From contig NZ_MBSO01000031.1 of the NCBI RefSeq assembly GCF_001695835.1, forward strand, positions 1-55,930: a stretch of 55,930 bases of DNA. Direction: 5' to 3'. This stretch comes from Ensifer sp. LC11. GTDB taxonomy: Bacteria > Pseudomonadota > Alphaproteobacteria > Rhizobiales > Rhizobiaceae. The position numbers and the translations under genes are program-made. Within the stretch, counting starts at the first letter, position 1; each line of letters starts with the position of its first letter. A model generated the notes under the pieces. It did not search any database and was not told where the DNA came from. It worked only from the letters and a program-made list of their open reading frames with translations. Below, one piece after another: positions 19,530 through 28,897 of this stretch.

Positions 19530-19627
19530 GGAACTACTCCGATTGATGGAGCGCGATCCTAGGCGGGTGCTAAAACAGATAAAAGCCAATTAAATTGACG
19601 CCGCGATCACCAGAATTGATGGCTGAT

Positions 19628-20494
19628 TTAAACGCCACGGTGGAAGCGGTTGCGGAACTGCCTGGGCGTCATGCCCTTGGTTACCTTGAACTGGCGATTG
19701 AAGTTGGCGATCGAGTGATAGCCGACCGCTTCGGCGATATGGGCTATCGACCGCCCGGAGCCGGTGAGCAACGCGCAGGCCTCGCCAATTCTCAACCGCA
19801 TCAGATACTCCGAGACCGGCATGTTGAGGTGGCGGAGAAACAGCCGGTGCAGACCCGAAAGGCTGAGGGCGGCCAGATCGGCGAGTTCGTCCATCGACGG
19901 GTTTTCGGCGTAGTTGAGATGGATATGATCGAGCACGCGGTCGAGGCGGCCGCGGTCGACGCTGCGCCCCGAGGGCGTGACGACACGGCTCGACAGCGGC
20001 ACCGTGAGTTGCTCGCGGGCAAGGATCGTCAGCAGCGACAGGACATCGGGCAGACGTTCCTCCGGCGCCAGCCTTCGCAAGCCTTCAAACAGCGGCCGCA
20101 GCCGGGCGGCCACCTCTGTCGAAAACTGCAGACCCGGCGCCGATCGCTCGAACATCGCCTTCACGCCTTCGAGTTCGACGAACCCTTCGTCGAGCCGTTC
20201 CACCCATTCAGGATGAAACCAGAGAACCAGCGCCACATGCGGCTGAGCCTCTTCGATCTTGCTCGATGAATGCCAGGTATGCGGCAGGTTGGAGCCGACG
20301 AGCACGAGATCACCATCGTCATAGGCACCGATGTGGTCACCGATGAAGCGCTGGCCGCGCGAGTTGAGCGTCAGCGTCAGTTCGAACTCCGGATGATGAT
20401 GCCACTGGAACGGAATGGAATCGTCGAGGCGGCGGTCGAGCAGGATCGACGAAGCATTTGTCGCCCTCGGTATCTTCTGCAAAACAGCCTTCAT
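19628..20494 (-). CDS. AraC-family transcriptional regulator
   Basis: A 288-residue regulator: an N-terminal cupin-like ligand-binding half (HHHPEFELTLTL near residue 33) and a C-terminal pair of helix-turn-helix motifs (MDELADLAALSLSGLHRLF and IAHIAEAVGYHSIANFNRQFK, the AraC signature). Starts at ATG 20494 after GGGGTG. It is divergent from the PhyH dioxygenase gene, the usual arrangement of a regulator and its target. The effector is unknown. Confidence 0.9.
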   Translation of the reverse strand: MKAVLQKIPRATNASSILLDRRLDDSIPFQWHHHPEFELTLTLNSRGQRFIGDHIGAYDDGDLVLVGSNLPHTWHSSSKIEEAQPHVALVLWFHPEWVERLDEGFVELEGVKAMFERSAPGLQFSTEVAARLRPLFEGLRRLAPEERLPDVLSLLTILAREQLTVPLSSRVVTPSGRSVDRGRLDRVLDHIHLNYAENPSMDELADLAALSLSGLHRLFLRHLNMPVSEYLMRLRIGEACALLTGSGRSIAHIAEAVGYHSIANFNRQFKVTKGMTPRQFRNRFHRGV

Positions 20495-20555
20495 GTTGCA
20501 TCACCCCGTCCCCATAAGCCAGAATAGTATCAATCTTGGCCTGCTCTGTGCAACA
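20494..20555. promoter_or_regulatory. Separated inverted repeat TGTTGCA/TGCAACA
   Basis: The 7-mer TGTTGCA at the AraC start and its exact complement TGCAACA at 20549-20555 flank 48 bp of divergent promoter. It could serve two AraC-type monomers that loop, but the motif is short and could be chance. Confidence 0.25.
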
Positions 20556-20621
20556 CGGCCCCAACGGAACGGCTAGGCTTTCTCCATCGACCAATCGAAC
20601 AATCAAGGCGAGGAGACATCC

Positions 20622-21554
20622 ATGCAGGCGCTTAGAGACAGCCATCCGACAGCCGCCAATCTCGAAATCCAACTGAAGAACATCAAGAAACGGCTGCCAT
20701 TGCGCGTGCTGTCGGAGGCGGACTGGCAGCACTGGATCACCAAGGGCTATGTCATTGTGCGCCAGGCGGTGCCGCCGACCAATGTCGAACGTCTCGTCGA
20801 TCTGCTCTGGCGTTTCGACGAGAAGGATCCGGCGGATGCTTCGACCTGGTACGCGCCGCAGCGGCGCGAGCACAAGATGAAGGAGCTCAACAACACCGGC
20901 ATGCTGGAGATCTACAACCATCAATATCTCTGGGACAACCGGCAGGAGCCCCGCATCTACGGTGCATTCGTCGACATCTGGGACCGGGAAGACCTGTGGG
21001 TGACGATCGACCGCGCCAACCTTAACCCGCCGAAAAAGGTCAAGGGCAATCCTGACGGATTCATTCACTGGGACGTCGACACCTCCATCCGACCGCTGCC
21101 GATCGGGGTTCAGGGCGTGCTGAGCCTTATGAAACAGGATGGTGATGTCGGTGGCTTCCAGTGCGTGCCGGAACTGTTCGAAAACTTCGAAAGCTGGGAG
21201 AAGACTCAAGCCGCCGACCGCGACCCAATGCACCCGGACATGACCGGTCTCTCGACAGTCAACATCGAGATGGAGGCGGGCGACCTGATGATCTTCAACA
21301 GCCTGCTCGCCCATGGCGTGCGTCCCAACCATTCCGACGGCCGCGTGCGGATGGCGCAGTACATCTCGATGCATCCGGCGCAATGGGGCAACGTCGCCGA
21401 GCGCGAGGAACGGGTACGGCTATGGCGAGAACTCGACCACCCGAAACGCGACGCTTTCCCCGGCGATCCGCGCGAATGGGAGAAGCACAACGCCTCCCCC
21501 GCCAGCCTTTCGGATCTCGGCGCCAAACTGCTCGGCATTACGCCCTGGGCTTGA
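20622..21554 (+). CDS. Phytanoyl-CoA dioxygenase (PhyH) family protein
   Basis: A 310-residue Fe(II)/2-oxoglutarate oxygenase. The iron triad is H149-x-D151 (HWDVD) and H231 (LLAHGVRPN), with an Arg ten residues on (R241 or R243) as the 2-oxoglutarate anchor. The family covers phytanoyl-CoA, ectoine and many small-molecule hydroxylases; no ectoine genes are near, so the substrate is open. ATG follows GAGGAG. Divergent from an AraC regulator and next to an MFS transporter. Confidence 0.85.
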   Translation: MQALRDSHPTAANLEIQLKNIKKRLPLRVLSEADWQHWITKGYVIVRQAVPPTNVERLVDLLWRFDEKDPADASTWYAPQRREHKMKELNNTGMLEIYNHQYLWDNRQEPRIYGAFVDIWDREDLWVTIDRANLNPPKKVKGNPDGFIHWDVDTSIRPLPIGVQGVLSLMKQDGDVGGFQCVPELFENFESWEKTQAADRDPMHPDMTGLSTVNIEMEAGDLMIFNSLLAHGVRPNHSDGRVRMAQYISMHPAQWGNVAEREERVRLWRELDHPKRDAFPGDPREWEKHNASPASLSDLGAKLLGITPWA

Positions 21555-21565
21555 GAACTCTCAAG

Positions 21566-21607
21566 CAATTCCAGGAAAAGTGCGAAACGGTTTTCCGTCC
21601 GGAATTG
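21566..21607. repeat. RIME-like palindromic repeat, copy 3
   Basis: CAATTCC and GGAATTG bound a 42-nt inverted repeat with the same inner GGAAAA/TTTTCC as copies 1 and 2, in the opposite orientation. It lies 12 nt after the PhyH stop and just before the convergent MOSC stop. Confidence 0.8.
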
Positions 21608-21615
21608 TGTATGAA

Positions 21616-22467
21616 CTAAGCCGACGCCCGCACCTTCATTGGCCAGCGTTCAGCGCGTCGGCCGATAACCTTGACCTCATCGCCGAGCTTCAGGGTGCCT
21701 TCCTTGCGCGGCACGGCGTTCCAACCAAAGAGCACGCCGGCAACGCGTCGATCGGAGGACATGCGCTTTTCGGCCAGCCCCTGGATCGGATTGCCGCCGA
21801 TGCGCTCGCCGGTGATCTGGTCCTGCGTCGTCATGATGCAGCGGGCGCACGGCTTGACGAGATCGAACACGATGCCGCCGATCTCGACGCTTTCCCAGAA
21901 ATCCTCCTCCCAGGCGCCGTCGCAATCGATGAGGATATTGGTGCGGAAGCGATCCATGCCGACGGGATCCTGGCCCTTGTCAGCCAGCGTACGGTTGAGG
22001 TCGGCGAGCGATCCGGTGGTGGTGATCAAAATCGGAAAGCCATCAGCAAAGCCGACGGGGGCCGCGGTTCCCGCCCAGTCGGCGCCGACGAGCCGTTCGG
22101 CGGATGCATCCATATGCGCAAGCTTGACCGGCCGGCCAAACCATGCGGACAGGGTCACGTTCGCCGTGTCGTCGGACACGGCGGCGTCGACTTCGCTGCC
22201 CCAGACGACGACGTTCTGTCGGCGGTCGGGATCGAAGCGGACGGAAATTTCGTCCCCGCCCTTCTTCAGGTGCACGCCGCCATCGATGTGCGTGGCCTCG
22301 ACCTGGGCCAGCGACTGCAATTCGCGCTGGGTGATGAAGCGCCCGTCCGGCTCAACGAGCATGAAGCGCCGGTCACCCTCGAAACCGTCGAGATTGACAA
22401 CAACCGCCTCGCGGGCGATGGCGCGGCCGCTCTTCAGCGGATGAATGTTGAGGCCGGTCACCTTCAT
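21616..22467 (-). CDS. MOSC-domain molybdenum protein (mARC-like)
   Basis: A 283-residue protein with an N-terminal MOSC beta-barrel (MKVTGLNIHPLKSGRAI) and a C-terminal MOSC domain. The Cys in KPCARCIMTT is the expected ligand to the sulfurated molybdenum cofactor, as in mARC and YcbX reductases of N-hydroxylated compounds. ATG at 22467 follows GAAGGAATT; the frame upstream to 22533 adds unconserved sequence. The redox partner is not encoded nearby. Confidence 0.85.
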   Translation of the reverse strand: MKVTGLNIHPLKSGRAIAREAVVVNLDGFEGDRRFMLVEPDGRFITQRELQSLAQVEATHIDGGVHLKKGGDEISVRFDPDRRQNVVVWGSEVDAAVSDDTANVTLSAWFGRPVKLAHMDASAERLVGADWAGTAAPVGFADGFPILITTTGSLADLNRTLADKGQDPVGMDRFRTNILIDCDGAWEEDFWESVEIGGIVFDLVKPCARCIMTTQDQITGERIGGNPIQGLAEKRMSSDRRVAGVLFGWNAVPRKEGTLKLGDEVKVIGRRAERWPMKVRASA

Positions 22468-22603
22468 GGCAATTCCTTCATCTTCAGAAAATGATTCAGG
22501 CACCTGACGATCCGATTCACAGAGCGGCACCAATCCGTTGAAAGGCTTAGATCATTTCTCTGCTTCAGGGAAAAGAAGAAACGAACTGGCGTTGTATGTC
22601 GAG

Positions 22604-22647
22604 GCAATTCCGGACGGAAAACCACGATGCAGTTTTCCTGGAACTGC
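22604..22647. repeat. RIME-like palindromic repeat, copy 4
   Basis: GCAATTCC and GGAACTGC (7 of 8 complementary) flank the family core GGACGGAAAACC and TTTTCC. The right end touches the stop of the HD gene. Confidence 0.75.
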
Positions 22648-23304
22648 TCAAATTTCGTCTAGCATCATGGCAAGCACGTCGCGCAAGCGCTGCTCGCGCT
22701 CCGTCGCCAGCCGACGCCCGGCCTCGGTTTTGAAACCGTCGGCCAACCGAAACAGCTTGGTCTCGAAATGGTCGATGGCAAAGGCCTTGTCGTCGAGATC
22801 CCGCGCCTCGGCCATCGGATCAAGCGGATCGTAGAGACCGCTGCCCATGCGCCCGGCGATGTAGAAGCAGCGGGCCGCACCGACCATGCCGATCGCGTCG
22901 AGCCGGTCCGCATCCTGAAGGATTTTCGCCTCCAGAGTTTCCGGCGGGATATTGGCCGAGAAGCTGTGCGTGAGAATGGCATGCGCCACCGAGGAGACCT
23001 CCTCGGCACCCCAGCCGAGTGCCTGCAAGATATCCGTCGCCTTCTCCGCCGCCAGCCGCGATGCCTGGGTTCGGAGCGGAGAATTTTTCTCAACCGAAAC
23101 GCAATCATGCAGCAGGACCGCCGCGGCGAGCTTGCGCACATTGCCCCCCTCGTCCGCGTGAATGCGCGTCGCATTCTTCCAGACGCGGATCAAGTGCGCG
23201 GCGTCGTGCGAACCGTCATCCGCGGCAAAGGCGTGCGGCAACAGTGCGGCGGCAAGTTCCTCATGCGGCGCAAAGGCTGCCGCCAGTTTCGAGATGCGTG
23301 TCAC
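22648..23304 (-). CDS. HD-domain phosphohydrolase-like protein
   Basis: A 218-residue protein with metal-binding HDAAHLIRVW near residue 33 and LLHDCVSVEK near residue 68, as in YedJ-like predicted HD hydrolases. GTG start at 23304 follows AGGATG and lies 9 nt after the DUF2339 stop, so the two are probably one operon. The substrate is unknown. Confidence 0.82.
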   Translation of the reverse strand: MTRISKLAAAFAPHEELAAALLPHAFAADDGSHDAAHLIRVWKNATRIHADEGGNVRKLAAAVLLHDCVSVEKNSPLRTQASRLAAEKATDILQALGWGAEEVSSVAHAILTHSFSANIPPETLEAKILQDADRLDAIGMVGAARCFYIAGRMGSGLYDPLDPMAEARDLDDKAFAIDHFETKLFRLADGFKTEAGRRLATEREQRLRDVLAMMLDEI

Positions 23305-23313
23305 AGAGACATC

Positions 23314-26121
23314 CTATGGCTGTTCGGCCGGCGTTGCCGGTGTCCTTTGGGCAGTGCCCATACCGGAGAGAATCTTCTGATAGAAGAGACCGATGCCGAT
23401 CAATACACCGCCAAGACCGATGAAGGACAGCGCCCGCAGGAAACCTTCGAGGTTGGACATGTCGATCAGGAATACCTTCAGGACGGCGACGAAGACCAGA
23501 ATTGCAGAGGCGATGCGGATGCTCTTTGCCTGGAAACGTGAACCGAGCACGAGCAGCAGCACGCCAAGCAGCAGCCAGACGACCGAGTAGGTATAGGTTT
23601 CCCCTTGCAGGAAACCCTTCCAGGCTGCGATGTTTTCTCCTTGCCAGGCGCGGCGCACCGAGAGGCTTGCCCAGACAAAAGCAAGCACTGCACCGCTGAC
23701 GGCCAGCGCCGTGACGTAGGGCATCGGCCGCCTGTTTCGTGCATACCAGGCCAAACCGGCGTAACCGAGCCCCGGCAACAGATAGCCGATCAGCAACAGG
23801 TCAAAGAACGGGATGCGCCCGAGAAGCTCGCCGCTGAAATAGGGATTGAGCCCGAAGAGATGCGCCGAGAGCACCGACAGCATCGAGAGGACGCCGATGC
23901 CCATCCCTCCGTAGAGGAAGACAGGGCTCGGGGACTTCAAGTCGAGGCTCATGAAGATCGCGGACGCACCGATCGCCAGCAGCGTATAGGTGGACTGCTC
24001 ACCGAGCGTCGGCACGGAACTGTCGAGGACGCCGCCGTTCATCGCATGGCGCACAAGGATTGCCACCGTCAACAGCACGAAGAGGCTTGCGAGCGCCTGC
24101 AGGAGGTTGCGCACCCGTGTATCAGGCCAGGAGCGAAGGTAGTAGGCCGAAGCCACGAGCAGTGCCGCGGGAATGCCGTAGCCCGGCAGCAGCGCGTTGA
24201 ACACCGGCGTGGTGCCGAGATTGCCGGCGCCGACGATCGTTGGCTCCCAGCCGATGCGCCCGAGAACAACGATCGCCGCCGCCCCGGTCATCCATGGAAG
24301 GATCGGCCATGTGCGGATGCGCGTCGCGACGGCGTAAGCCGTGCCGAGCACGGCAATCGCAAGCGTCGAGACGAGCCCGTCGGTCCAGGCGTGGACTGTG
24401 AGGATGAAAAGAGCAAAGGAACCGAGGACCAGCAGGCTTGCTGCCAGATCGCCATCCCCTGCCGTTTCGTCCGCGCGGTAGAGCCAATCGGCAAGCGCAA
24501 GCAACGCAACCCCGACGACGAGCGCGAACAGACCGTGCGGCAGGTCGAAGGCGTAGTTGCCCGTCATCAGGAATGACATGGCCGTCAGCGCGACTGGAAC
24601 CACAGCGGCCATGAACGCCCATAGAATGGCGTATTGGGGGTGCGTGTCGAGCCGGCGCCGCAAGACGAGACCGCCCAACAGGACGAACATCGTCGCAAGC
24701 AGCATCGCCGTGACCATTGCCGTTCGGCCAGGTACGACAATTGCCGAGGCAATGTCGGCCAGCGAAGGATCGAAATAGGTCAGCACACCGCTCAGCGTCG
24801 TCAGATTCCAGACGCCGGCTATCGCACCGATTCCGGAAACGAGGGCTGGATAAACCGCAGTTGTCCTCAGGGCCCCGAACACAGCGAGCGCGGCGATGAC
24901 GATAACAAACTCTGCCACTGGATATCTGATCGCCTCGACCACGGGACTGATGAACAGGAGCGCGAGCACCGCAGCCGTGATTGCCGCCGAAACGCTGATC
25001 GGCGTGTGGGGTGGCTTAAACAACCGGTCCCACGGGTCCGCCGCGGCTCCAGGCTGCTCATTTCCGTCAGACGGCTCCACGACCGGCACTCTTTCCACGC
25101 CACCCGGCCAGATCAACCCAACGCCCGCGATCACCACCAGTAGCGCGAAAGCAACCGGCTGTGGCTCGAACGGCGAGACCGCAGTGACATAGGCAAGCCC
25201 CCAAAGCCCGATGCCGGCGTTGGCTAGGGTCGGAACCACGGTCCAGCTCCGCCGGCGAGACGCCAGCAATGTCGCAAGCCACACAACCGACAAGAACCCG
25301 AAGAGGACCCAAGGCCGCGGTTCATCGCTCGCGACCAGCGCCGGCGTGATCATGGAAGCGAGCAGGCCGAGGCCGGCCAGCGCCTGCCCATGCAGCAGCG
25401 ATAGCCCCACGGTCGACAGCGAAATCACCGCCAACAGAACGAAAGTGGTCACCGTTCCGATGTAGCCGTAAATGCCGTGGGCGGCATAGGCGACCCCGAA
25501 CAGGGTCACGGCACCGGCCGCCGTGAGGATGCCGGGGATCATCGCGTTCTGGAACTCGTTGGCGATCACAGGCACGGCGCGCCTGCGGATGACTTCGCCG
25601 GCGGCAGCCAGCAGGAGCCCGAACAGGGCAGCGAGCGTCAGGCGCACTGCCGGGCTGAGGAGGCCGGCATCGATCGAGTACTTGACCATGAAGACGCCGC
25701 CGAGTGCCAAGGCAACGCCGCCGACCCAGACAGCCCAGCGTGCGCCGAGCTTGCTTTCGAGGCTCTCGGCAGAACGCGTCGGCATGGCGGAGACAGGCAC
25801 CGTTTCTGTCGTCAGGACATCGGCGTGGCTTTCCTCCTCGCTCGCCGTCGCGTCGCTGAAGATGCGCGCACCTTCGCGCGCGCCGTCCGACGTAGCGATA
25901 ACACCCTCGTCAGCCATCTCCGCCTCGACCGGTAACGCTGTCGGAGCAACGTTTTCAGTCGCTGCCTCGGGGCCGAGTCCTTCGCTTGTCGACGTGTTAA
26001 GCCGCGCTATCTCCGCCTTCAAAGCGGCGATCTCGGCGGCCAGCCGTTCGGCCGTCCGGCGGCCGCCTAGGAAGGCGGAAAGGGCCAGGATAAAGGCAAC
26101 GAAAGCAAAGATTTCGAACAT
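23314..26121 (-). CDS. DUF2339 polytopic membrane protein
   Basis: A very large (935-residue) membrane protein. A single N-terminal helix is followed by a coiled-coil-like segment (ERLAAEIAALKAEIARLN) and an acidic Ala/Glu linker of about 90 residues, then some 25 hydrophobic segments. This is the DUF2339 architecture. ATG at 26121 is chosen for its AGGGGAA site; the longer frame to 26220 has none. Some members are annotated as wall- or stress-related, but no function is established. Confidence 0.85.
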   Translation of the reverse strand: MFEIFAFVAFILALSAFLGGRRTAERLAAEIAALKAEIARLNTSTSEGLGPEAATENVAPTALPVEAEMADEGVIATSDGAREGARIFSDATASEEESHADVLTTETVPVSAMPTRSAESLESKLGARWAVWVGGVALALGGVFMVKYSIDAGLLSPAVRLTLAALFGLLLAAAGEVIRRRAVPVIANEFQNAMIPGILTAAGAVTLFGVAYAAHGIYGYIGTVTTFVLLAVISLSTVGLSLLHGQALAGLGLLASMITPALVASDEPRPWVLFGFLSVVWLATLLASRRRSWTVVPTLANAGIGLWGLAYVTAVSPFEPQPVAFALLVVIAGVGLIWPGGVERVPVVEPSDGNEQPGAAADPWDRLFKPPHTPISVSAAITAAVLALLFISPVVEAIRYPVAEFVIVIAALAVFGALRTTAVYPALVSGIGAIAGVWNLTTLSGVLTYFDPSLADIASAIVVPGRTAMVTAMLLATMFVLLGGLVLRRRLDTHPQYAILWAFMAAVVPVALTAMSFLMTGNYAFDLPHGLFALVVGVALLALADWLYRADETAGDGDLAASLLVLGSFALFILTVHAWTDGLVSTLAIAVLGTAYAVATRIRTWPILPWMTGAAAIVVLGRIGWEPTIVGAGNLGTTPVFNALLPGYGIPAALLVASAYYLRSWPDTRVRNLLQALASLFVLLTVAILVRHAMNGGVLDSSVPTLGEQSTYTLLAIGASAIFMSLDLKSPSPVFLYGGMGIGVLSMLSVLSAHLFGLNPYFSGELLGRIPFFDLLLIGYLLPGLGYAGLAWYARNRRPMPYVTALAVSGAVLAFVWASLSVRRAWQGENIAAWKGFLQGETYTYSVVWLLLGVLLLVLGSRFQAKSIRIASAILVFVAVLKVFLIDMSNLEGFLRALSFIGLGGVLIGIGLFYQKILSGMGTAQRTPATPAEQP

Positions 26122-26224
26122 GTATTCCCCTGAGAGTCGCGCCGGCGCACTCTGCGCAACCATACAAACTTTTGTGCGCTCGCCAAATCCATAGACGGCC
26201 GAGCGCTGCAATCTCTTCACGGAA

Positions 26225-26242
26225 ATGTCGCAGAACTGTCAT
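26225..26242 (+). promoter_or_regulatory. Pho-box-like site before phoX
   Basis: ATGTCGCAGAACTGTCAT matches the classical 18-nt Pho box CTGTCATAAATCTGTCAT at 13 of 18 positions, with a perfect second CTGTCAT repeat. It ends 74 nt before the phoX ATG, a suitable place for PhoB activation. Confidence 0.6.
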
Positions 26243-26316
26243 CGGGCAACTGATACAGGCGGATGAGCACCGTGGCCCGCCACGGTGGTTTCCACGTTCA
26301 ACCAGGAGAGCCGACC

Positions 26317-28329
26317 ATGGACACGCACCTCGGACCGACCGAAGAAACCGAATTCAAGACGCTGACGGAGCGCAGGGAAGAACTGGAGGACGTCGGCCAG
26401 AACTGTTCCACCAATCCGACGATGGGCGACATCATTAATCGCCGTTTCTCCCGTCGCTCCTTCATCGGTGGATCGCTGGCCGTCGCTGCAATTTCCACGA
26501 CCGTCAGTCCGCTCGCGCTTCTGACCGCTGAAGAGGCACGCGCCGAGGAAGGCTCGCACTTCGACTTCGCCGAGATCGAGGCCGGTGTCGACGAGACGCA
26601 CCACGTTGCCGAAGGCTATGATGCGGACATCCTGCTGCGCTGGGGCGACAAGATCTTCGCCGACAGCCCGGACTTCGACCCGAAGAACCAGACCGCCGCC
26701 GCCCAGCAAAAGCAATTCGGCTACAACAACGACTATGTCGGCTTCATCCCGCTCGAGGGAAGCGCCGACCACGGCCTGCTCGTGGTCAACCACGAATACA
26801 CCAATGCCGAACTGATGTTCCCGGCCTTCGCCTCCGTGGTGAAGGAGAAGGTGACCAAGGACGGCAAGGAAGTCGAGGAAGAGAAGGTCGTTCTCGGGAA
26901 ATACAGCAAGGAACTGGTCGACATCGAGATGGCCGCCCATGGCGGCACCATCATCGAGATCCGCAAGGTCGACGGCAAGTGGCAGCCGGTTCTCGACGGC
27001 AAGCACAACCGCCGCATCACCGTCAACACCGAGATGCAGATCACCGGTCCTGCTGCCGGCCACGACCGCTTGAAGACGCCGTCCGACCCGACCGGCAGGA
27101 AGGTGTTCGGCACCATCAACAATTGCGCCGGCGGTGTCACCGCCTGGGGCACCTATATGATGGCCGAGGAGAACTTCAACGGCTATTTCAGTGGCGAGAT
27201 CGCCGAGGATCACCCGGAGTACAAGCAACTGAAGCGCCTGGGCGCACCGGGCGGCCAGTATGAATGGGCCTCGTTCTACGACCGTTTCGACGTCTCCAAG
27301 GAGCCGACTGAGCCCAATCGTTTCGGCTGGATCGTCGAAGTCGATGCGCGCGACCCGACCTCGGTGCCGAAGAAGCGCACGGCACTCGGCCGCTACAAGC
27401 ACGAAGGCTGCGAATCCATCGTCAACAAGGACGGCCGTGTCGTGCTCTATTCCGGTGACGACGAGCGCTACGACTATGTCTACAAGTTCGTAACCAAGGG
27501 CACCTTCAACCCTGGTGACCGCGCCGCCAACATGGACCTCTTCGACGAAGGCACGCTCTATGTGGCCAAGTTCGACGAGGACGGCACCGTCACCTGGATG
27601 CCGCTCGTGCATGGCGAAGGCCCGCTGACCGAGGCAAATGGTTTTGCCTCGCAGGCGGACGTGTTGATCAACACCCGCCTTGCCTCCGATGCACTCGGTG
27701 CGACCAAGATGGACCGCCCGGAAGACATTCAGCCGAACGCCAAGACCGGCAAGGTCTACGTCATGCTGACCAACAACACCAAGCGCAAGGCAGACGAAGT
27801 CGACGCCGCCAACCCGCGCGCCAAGAACGCCTTCGGCCATATCGTCGAGATCAGCGAGACCGATGGCGACTTCGCCTCGCTGAAGAGCCGCTGGGACGTT
27901 CTGCTGAAGTGCGGCGATCCAAGCGTTGCCGAGGTTGGCGCGTCGTTCTCGACGGCAACCACCAAGAACGGCTGGTTCGGCATGCCCGACAATTGCGCGA
28001 TCGACGCGGACGGCCGGCTCTGGGTTTCGACCGATGGCAACAACCAGAAGGAAACCGGTCGTACCGACGGCATATGGGCGATCGACACCGACGGGGCCGC
28101 CCGTGGCACCTCGAAGCTCTTCTTCCGGGTGCCGGTCGGCGCTGAAATGTGCGGCCCGTGCTTCAACCCGACGTCGGACACGTTCTTCCTCGCCGTCCAG
28201 CACCCGGGCGATGCGGGTCTTGCCACCTACGAGACCCCGGCAACCCGCTGGCCCGACTTCAAGGACGACATGCCGGTGCGTCCGGCCGTCGTCGCGGTCA
28301 CCAAACAGGGCGGCGGCCGCATCGGCTGA
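26317..28329 (+). CDS. phoX: PhoX-family alkaline phosphatase
   Basis: A 670-residue secreted phosphatase (DUF839/PhoX) that releases phosphate from organic esters using Fe/Ca cofactors. A twin-arginine signal S45-R46-R47-S-F-I precedes a hydrophobic stretch and an EEARAEEG cleavage region, so the protein is exported folded. The C-terminal body shows repeated propeller-like segments such as NNCAGGVTAWGTYMMAEENF. ATG at 26317 follows AGGAGAG. A Pho-box-like element and a strong terminator frame the gene as a single unit responding to phosphate starvation. Confidence 0.92.
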   Translation: MDTHLGPTEETEFKTLTERREELEDVGQNCSTNPTMGDIINRRFSRRSFIGGSLAVAAISTTVSPLALLTAEEARAEEGSHFDFAEIEAGVDETHHVAEGYDADILLRWGDKIFADSPDFDPKNQTAAAQQKQFGYNNDYVGFIPLEGSADHGLLVVNHEYTNAELMFPAFASVVKEKVTKDGKEVEEEKVVLGKYSKELVDIEMAAHGGTIIEIRKVDGKWQPVLDGKHNRRITVNTEMQITGPAAGHDRLKTPSDPTGRKVFGTINNCAGGVTAWGTYMMAEENFNGYFSGEIAEDHPEYKQLKRLGAPGGQYEWASFYDRFDVSKEPTEPNRFGWIVEVDARDPTSVPKKRTALGRYKHEGCESIVNKDGRVVLYSGDDERYDYVYKFVTKGTFNPGDRAANMDLFDEGTLYVAKFDEDGTVTWMPLVHGEGPLTEANGFASQADVLINTRLASDALGATKMDRPEDIQPNAKTGKVYVMLTNNTKRKADEVDAANPRAKNAFGHIVEISETDGDFASLKSRWDVLLKCGDPSVAEVGASFSTATTKNGWFGMPDNCAIDADGRLWVSTDGNNQKETGRTDGIWAIDTDGAARGTSKLFFRVPVGAEMCGPCFNPTSDTFFLAVQHPGDAGLATYETPATRWPDFKDDMPVRPAVVAVTKQGGGRIG

Positions 28330-28350
28330 CGCAAACTACCAGTGCAAACG

Positions 28351-28380
28351 GACGCCGCGCTCTCGCGCGGCGTCTTCCTT
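28351..28380 (+). terminator. phoX terminator
   Basis: GACGCCGCGC and GCGCGGCGTC form a perfect 10-bp stem with a TCTC loop followed by TTCCTT, 21 nt after the phoX stop. Confidence 0.8.
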
Positions 28381-28390
28381 GTGGTGGTGT

Positions 28391-28897
28391 CTAGCGCCGA
28401 AGATTATCGATCGGGAAGATCGCGCAGGTTTCGGTGCCATGGGCAAGCAGCTTGCCGTTTCCGTCGCGAAGCCATGCTTCCGAAGTCGCGAGGGTGCGGC
28501 CGCGATGCACGATGCGCCCCTCACAAAACACTTCGCCCATGTCCGGCAGCAGCGGCCGCACCAGGTTCACCTTGAACTCGACCGTCGTATAGGCCTCGCC
28601 TGGTTTCACCGTGGTGAACACTGCGCAGCCGAGTGCAGAATCCATGATCGTCGCCGTCCATCCGCCGTGCACCGTGCCGAGCGGGTTGAGATGTTCTGCC
28701 GTCGGCAATCCCCTGAAAACCACCCTGCCCTCTTCAACTTCACTCAACCCGAACTTCAGCGTCTTCGACATCGGCGGCGCCGGCAGCTCGCCGTTCAGCA
28801 AGTCCAACATCGTCTTGAGGCCACCATCGCGGGCAACGCGGTCGAGGGGCAGCACGCCGATGCCGGGTACGGGCATGCCGGGATAAAGTTCAAGCAT
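28391..28897 (-). CDS. PaaI-type hotdog thioesterase
   Basis: A 168-residue protein of the 4HBT/PaaI hotdog fold, with the catalytic segment [20 protein letters not shown]. It hydrolyses an acyl- or aryl-CoA. ATG at 28897 sits 6 nt after AGGAG and overlaps the recO stop by 8 nt, so the gene is translated together with recO. The substrate is unknown. Confidence 0.85.
   Translation of the reverse strand: MLELYPGMPVPGIGVLPLDRVARDGGLKTMLDLLNGELPAPPMSKTLKFGLSEVEEGRVVFRGLPTAEHLNPLGTVHGGWTATIMDSALGCAVFTTVKPGEAYTTVEFKVNLVRPLLPDMGEVFCEGRIVHRGRTLATSEAWLRDGNGKLLAHGTETCAIFPIDNLRR

Noticed and set aside
26239-28203. 654-codon minus-strand open frame over phoX
   Set aside because: Shadow of phoX. Its composition fits antisense reading and no domain is seen.
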